Shown in pieces: positions 22,438 to 25,543 of a stretch of 25,543 nt of DNA (positions are counted from its first letter, which is position 1; each line of letters starts with the position of its first letter). The translations under genes and the position numbers were made by a program. The notes under the pieces are model-generated. The model saw only the letters and a list, made by a program, of their open reading frames with translations. It searched no databases and was not told the origin of the DNA. The DNA is taken from positions 1 to 25,543 of the forward strand of contig CAMILZ010000027.1 in the NCBI GenBank assembly GCA_946223075.1, read 5' to 3'. This DNA comes from an uncultured Dermabacteraceae bacterium. GTDB taxonomy: Bacteria > Actinomycetota > Actinomycetes > Actinomycetales > Dermabacteraceae.

Positions 22438-22460
22438 ACCACCAAAAGGAGCGTTATCCA

Positions 22461-22705
22461 ATGAAGCGTTCCGATTCTTAAGCTTCGGGCATTACGCCTT
22501 CGGTGGCCAGCGCGGGTCATCCGCGGAAAAGATCGCCAAGACTCATCTGGATCGCCCAGGCTGCGAACGAAATCGGCGTGAATGACGCGTCCTTCCGAGT
22601 CCACTACTTCGTGCCGCAGGCCTCCGCCCCAATGCCGCTGCTCGGTGCTGTCGCGGCCACCACCAAACACATCGAGGTGGCCAACGGTGTCATCGACATG
22701 CGCTA
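22461..22705 (+). pseudogene. LLM-class flavin-dependent oxidoreductase, 5' fragment (frameshifted)
   Basis: A Shine-Dalgarno sequence and ATG at 22461 begin an LLM-family flavin monooxygenase-like gene, but the frame is broken. After ATG-AAG-CG one base is missing; the correct frame then reads FRFLSFGHYAFGGQRG and SSAEKIAKTHLD. At about 22551-22554 a second frameshift leads into IAQAANEIGVNDASFRVHYF, then VPQASAPMPLLGAVAATTK and HIEVANGVIDMR. This is the family's N-terminal flavin-binding start, where the next residues are usually Y-E-N-P. Here homology stops at a TAG (22704-22706), exactly at the edge of the SulP/MerR cassette. The 3' part resumes at 24921. In life the enzyme would oxidise an unknown substrate using reduced FMN. 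Confidence 0.85.
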
Positions 22706-22711
22706 GCGCAT
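22698..22711. repeat. Perfect 14-bp palindrome at the left cassette boundary
   Basis: ATGCGCTAGCGCAT is its own reverse complement. Its first 8 bases are the end of the LLM 5' fragment and recur at 24921-24928 on the other side of the cassette. Confidence 0.8.
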
Positions 22712-22744
22712 CTCATGGTTGTGACGTTGGATAGCGGCTGCCGC

Positions 22745-22761
22745 CCGCGGCTGCGCCGCGG
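22745..22761 (-). terminator. Hairpin downstream of the SulP gene
   Basis: CCGCGG, a 5-base loop, and CCGCGG again form a GC-only stem about 40 bases beyond the SulP stop codon. It is a candidate terminator for the minus-strand SulP transcript; there is no T-run. Confidence 0.4.
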
Positions 22762-22799
22762 TTGCCCCCGACGTGACCGACTGGCCCACCCGAGCCCTG

Positions 22800-24323
22800 T
22801 CAGTGACCGTTGCCGAGTCCTCCCGTGAGTCGGGCGTGGAACCCAGTCGTGAACTCGTTCATCCCGACGAGCTCGACCGTCTTGCCGTGCTGTTCGTATT
22901 TGGTCTCGATTGCGTCGAGCGCCGCGACGGTGGACGCATCCCAGATGTGGGATCTCGTGAGGTCGATGATGACTCGGTCAGGGTCGTCGGCGTACTCGAA
23001 CATGGTGGTGAGGTCGTTGCTGGAGGCGAACAGGAGCTGACCCTCGACTGTGTAATGCGCGATCCGAGCGCCATCCTGTTCAGTGATCTCACGCCTGACG
23101 TCGATGAGGTGGGCGACGCGGCGCACGAACATCACAGAGGCGACGAACACGCCGACGACGACACCGGCGGCGAGGTTGTGGGTGGCGACGACGACGGCGA
23201 CGGTGATGACCATGACGGTCGTCTCGCTCTTAGGCATCCGGCGCAGGGTGGAGGGCTTGATGGAGTGCCAGTCGAAGGTACCTACGGAGACCATGATCAT
23301 CACCGCGACCAGCGCCGCCATGGGGATGATCGCAACGATGTCGCCGAGGACGACGATGAGGGCCAAGAGGAACACACCTGCGAGGAACGTCGAGATGCGG
23401 GTGCGGGCCCCGGACACCTTCACGTTGATCATGGTCTGCCCGATCATCGCGCAGCCACCCATGCCGCCAAACAGGCCGGAGAGCAGGTTCGCGACGCCCT
23501 GCCCCCAGCTCTCCCGGGTCTTGTTCGAGTGGGTGTCGGTCACATCGTCCACGAGCTTCGCCGTCATGAGCGATTCCATCAGGCCTACCAGCGCCATCGC
23601 GAGGGCAAACGGCGCGATGATCGTGAAAGTCTCCCATGTCAGCGGCACATTCGGTATGAACAGCTCGGGAAGGCTGCGCGGCAGCTCACCCTTGTCGCCG
23701 ACTGCGGGTACGTTGATCGAGAAGACGACCGCGGCGGCGGTCACCAGAGCGATCGAGACCAGTGGGGCCGGTATGACCTTGGTGATCTTCGGTATGAAGA
23801 CCATGATCAGCAGCCCGACCGCGACGAGGGGGTAGACCATCCAGGGCACGCCGATGAGTTCGGGCACCTGTGCCATGAAGATGAGGATCGCCAGCGCGTT
23901 GACAAAGCCGACCATGACGCTGCGCGGGATGAATCGCATGAGCCTGGCGACTCCGAAGACGGCGAGGAGGATCTGGAAGACCCCAGCCAGAAGCACCGTC
24001 GCGATGAAGTAGTCCAAGCCGTAGTCGCGGGCGACGGGGACGATAACGAGAGCGATAGCGCCCGTCGCCGCGGTGATCATGGCGGGTCTGCCACCGAGGA
24101 ACGCGATGGACACTGCCATCACGAATGAGGAGAACAAGCCCACACGTGGATCGACGCCCGCGATGATCGAGAACGAGATCGCCTCGGGAATGAGCGCCAG
24201 CGCCACGACCAGGCCTGCGAGAACTTCGCGAGTGAGGATGCGCGGGGTCTTCAGTGCGGTGAGCACCGACGGTTCGGGCCGGTACCGACCCTTGTCTTCT
24301 TTGGTCGCAGTGGGCAAGGCCAT
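22800..24323 (-). CDS. SulP-family anion transporter with STAS domain
   Basis: The 507-residue membrane protein of the SulP/SLC26 family has about eleven to thirteen hydrophobic segments. The family start EVLAGLVVALALIPEAISFSIIAGVDPRVGLFSSF is present, and later ATGAIALVIVP and LSGLFGGMGGCAMIGQTMINVKVSGARTRIS. The cytoplasmic C-terminus is a STAS domain (about 405-490) with VIIDLTRSHIWDASTVAALDAIETKY. Such proteins move sulfate, bicarbonate, dicarboxylates or other anions, and this branch (GGMGGCAMIGQTMINV) is often annotated as a sulfate or bicarbonate transporter. The ATG at 24323 has GGAGG 6 bases upstream. It diverges from the MerR gene, which probably controls it. Confidence 0.93.
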   Translation of the reverse strand: MALPTATKEDKGRYRPEPSVLTALKTPRILTREVLAGLVVALALIPEAISFSIIAGVDPRVGLFSSFVMAVSIAFLGGRPAMITAATGAIALVIVPVARDYGLDYFIATVLLAGVFQILLAVFGVARLMRFIPRSVMVGFVNALAILIFMAQVPELIGVPWMVYPLVAVGLLIMVFIPKITKVIPAPLVSIALVTAAAVVFSINVPAVGDKGELPRSLPELFIPNVPLTWETFTIIAPFALAMALVGLMESLMTAKLVDDVTDTHSNKTRESWGQGVANLLSGLFGGMGGCAMIGQTMINVKVSGARTRISTFLAGVFLLALIVVLGDIVAIIPMAALVAVMIMVSVGTFDWHSIKPSTLRRMPKSETTVMVITVAVVVATHNLAAGVVVGVFVASVMFVRRVAHLIDVRREITEQDGARIAHYTVEGQLLFASSNDLTTMFEYADDPDRVIIDLTRSHIWDASTVAALDAIETKYEQHGKTVELVGMNEFTTGFHARLTGGLGNGH

Positions 24324-24442
24324 GCGGTACCTCCATCTGTTCAGGGCGGCGCTCTCAGGCCAGGAGCGGAGAATGTCTGGTGGTGCGCGACAACGCGCGG
24401 CTTCGCCTGGCGATAGATCGCCACGGCGGAGGCATGTCCAGT

Positions 24443-24464
24443 CTCATGTGGACACGAGAGTCAA
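24443..24464 (-). promoter_or_regulatory. Candidate MerR operator and SulP promoter
   Basis: On the minus strand TTGACT (24459-24464) is a good -35 element. A 16-bp imperfect dyad, CTCATGTGGACACGAG (24443-24458), lies directly next to it and would occupy the spacer, as MerR-family activators require. With a 19-bp spacer the -10 would be GGACAT, a poor match, consistent with activator dependence. A second short dyad, ACGTAACGT, lies nearby at about 24470-24478. Confidence 0.5.
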
Positions 24465-24519
24465 CACTAACGTAACGTGAGAGTTGTGTCGAACTGAGAC
24501 GATGAGATGAGGAGGCCCC

Positions 24520-24903
24520 GTGCCCGAAGCGGGAATGATGCACATCGGAGAGCTGGCTGAGCGGACAGCTCTATCGCAGCGCACGATCCGCCACTACGAC
24601 GAGATCGGACTCTTGACGCCCTCCGGACGCTCCGAGGGCGGGTTCCGGCTCTACACTGAGGGCGATCTCGGCAGACTCCTGCTGATCCGGCGCATGAAGC
24701 CACTGGGATACTCGCTCGATCAGATGGGTGACCTACTCCGGGCGCTCGACGGCGCAGATGGCGTCGGTGCTGCCGCCGAGAGCGCCCGGCGGGCGCTGAA
24801 CGATTTCCGCACCGACGCGGAGGAACGCCGCGCGAAGCTTGCCAAGCAGCTTGACGCCGCTGACGAGTTCATCGGCCTGCTCACCGCGCACTCCTCGGAC
24901 TGA
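24520..24903 (+). CDS. MerR-family transcriptional regulator
   Basis: The 127-residue protein has the MerR winged-helix start IGELAERTALSQRTIRHYDEIGLLTPSGRSEGGFRLYTEGDLGRLLLIRRMKPLGYSLDQMGDLL. A dimerisation helix (about 80-120) follows, rich in Ala, Arg and Glu. It has no cysteine, so it is not a Hg/Cu/Zn-type sensor; it may respond to a small molecule or to anion status. The GTG at 24520 follows AGGAGG by only 4 bases; ATG codons at 24535 and 24538 are alternatives. It is divergent from the SulP gene, and the region between them carries a MerR-type dyad. The pairing suggests a dedicated regulator of the transporter. Confidence 0.9.
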   Translation: MPEAGMMHIGELAERTALSQRTIRHYDEIGLLTPSGRSEGGFRLYTEGDLGRLLLIRRMKPLGYSLDQMGDLLRALDGADGVGAAAESARRALNDFRTDAEERRAKLAKQLDAADEFIGLLTAHSSD

Positions 24904-24920
24904 GTCGAAACAGACACACG

Positions 24921-25543
24921 ATGCGCTATCTGTGCCAGCGAGGCCACTTCGAAGCGTTCATGGCTGCAGTGGACGGCAACGGATTCGCCACCGCCGCACC
25001 GCTGGACCGGCAGTAGCCCAACATATTCCAGCCCGGCTCCGCCCTGCCGGTCGTCCCCATGGTGCCCGAGCTGCGTTAGCACATTTCCTACGGCTCCGGC
25101 ACCCACGCTTCTGTCGAGCAAACCGCCGAGGACGGGCTCAACCTGATGTCGTCCACTCTGGTCTCCGAGACCAACGCCGAGCCCCTGAGCGAAATCCAGG
25201 CAGACCAGATCAGTCGCTACCGCGCCGCGTGGAAGACGGCGGACCATGCTTGGACGCCGCGCGCGTCGGTTTCGCGCTCCGTCTTCCCCATCGCTGACGG
25301 CGCGGACATGCAGATGTTCGGCATGCAGGCCTCCGGCTCCGATCAGCTGGGCATGCTTCCCGACGTCGGCGCCTCCACCTTCGGTCGCACCTTCGCCGCT
25401 GAGCCCGACAAGCTCATTGAGCAGCTCAAAGCCGATCCCGCCGTCATGTCCGCCAACGCCCTGCTCATCATCATCCCCACCGGGATGGGCGTGGACGTCA
25501 ACGTGAAGATCTTGGACAACTTCGCCACGCATGTCGCCCCCGC
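24921..25543 (+). pseudogene. LLM-class flavin-dependent oxidoreductase, 3' fragment (two stops)
   Basis: In the frame set by the ATGCGCTA repeat this reads MRYLCQRGHFEAFMAAVDG, then NGFATAAPLDRQ, TAG (25014-25016), PNIFQPGSALPVVPMVPELR, TAG (25077-25079), HISYGSGTHASVEQTAEDG, LNLMSSTLVSETNAEPLSEI and so on to FATHVAPA at the window edge. This is the C-terminal half of the same LLM family as the fragment at 22461-22705: the W-G-x-G-T-x-x-S-A region, then NLMSSTL, the VSRSVFP strand, and the ending ILDNFATHVAP. About 70 codons of the middle are absent. Two in-frame stops and the frameshifted 5' part make it dead. The true C-terminus lies just beyond the window. Confidence 0.85.

Larger units (their letters stand above)
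22106..22460. other. Intergenic decay region before the split LLM pseudogene
   Basis: This 355-bp gap has no intact gene. It holds a 34-codon plus-strand coding-like fragment (22128-22229), a weak iron-box-like half palindrome (22277-22295), a second copy of the C-terminal remnant (22381-22437), and the Shine-Dalgarno sequence AAAAGGAG of the LLM gene just before 22461. Confidence 0.5.
22706..24920. other. SulP/MerR cassette inserted in the LLM gene
   Basis: This 2.2-kb segment interrupts the LLM oxidoreductase gene and contains two complete, divergent genes with good Shine-Dalgarno sequences, unlike the mostly leaderless neighbours. The ends show no inverted repeats, and no transposase or integrase is encoded, so it is not a simple insertion sequence. 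About 70 LLM codons normally found after the break point are also missing. Confidence 0.6.
22698..24928. repeat. 8-bp direct repeats ATGCGCTA flanking the SulP/MerR cassette
   Basis: ATGCGCTA occurs at 22698-22705 and at 24921-24928. Both copies are read in the same codon phase of the split LLM gene (Met-Arg-Tyr codons), and the copies are 2223 bp apart. The length fits a target-site duplication, though it could be a microhomology joint. Confidence 0.6.

Noticed and set aside
22773..24128. Long open frame on the plus strand opposite the SulP gene
   Set aside because: It is Asp/Glu/His/Arg-rich with no family resemblance, and it is a mirror of the well-supported SulP frame on the other strand.
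22706..24920. Classical insertion sequence carrying SulP/MerR
   Set aside because: No transposase or integrase frame and no terminal inverted repeats are present; only the 8-bp direct repeat supports insertion.
1..25543. CRISPR array, rRNA or prophage
   Set aside because: No regularly spaced repeats, rRNA-like stretches or phage structural genes were seen on either strand.

Overview
The window looks like chromosome of a high-GC Gram-positive actinobacterium. The grounds are GC-rich codon use throughout, a DUF222/HNH endonuclease tail at the left edge, a ThrE-type exporter, an iron operon under a DtxR/IdeR-type box, and many genes with a TANNNT -10 element only 6-7 bases before the start codon (leaderless mRNAs). 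A skin- or mucosa-associated member of the Micrococcales or Corynebacteriales would fit; I cannot name the genus from sequence alone.

Left part (1-13,271): the end of an HNH endonuclease gene; a DUF6416-like protein interrupted by a repeat-rich insert; a threonine/serine exporter on the minus strand; then a tightly coupled three-gene plus-strand operon (2793-6240). That operon encodes a P-loop protein of DUF1611 type, an ABC-exporter-like membrane protein whose nucleotide-binding domain has lost every catalytic motif, and an exported or membrane-anchored Lys/Pro-rich protein ending in 23 nearly uninterrupted Asp residues. It meets, stop codon on stop codon, a convergent histidine kinase/response regulator pair (6237-8401). 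This is the best candidate here for an undescribed system. After it come two GNAT acetyltransferases, a PRC-barrel/DUF2382 stress protein, a small TPR protein, a cytidine deaminase-ASCH fusion (possible N4-acetylcytidine salvage enzyme), a SAM methyltransferase and a VOC protein.

Middle (13,357-18,249): a five-gene minus-strand iron-siderophore operon, in transcription order siderophore-interacting reductase, lipoprotein receptor, two FecCD permeases and an ATPase. A palindromic iron box overlaps the -35 region of its leaderless promoter.

Right part (18,250-25,543): a UvrA-like ABC excinuclease and a DUF488 protein, each leaderless, are followed by a decayed zone. That zone holds two diverged copies of the same C-terminal coding remnant and an LLM-class flavin-dependent oxidoreductase pseudogene. 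The pseudogene is split: its 5' part is at 22,461-22,705 and its 3' part at 24,921-25,543. Between the parts lies a 2.2-kb cassette with a SulP anion transporter and a divergent MerR-family regulator. The two break points share the 8-bp direct repeat ATGCGCTA in the same codon phase, and the left one is also a perfect 14-bp palindrome. No transposase is visible.
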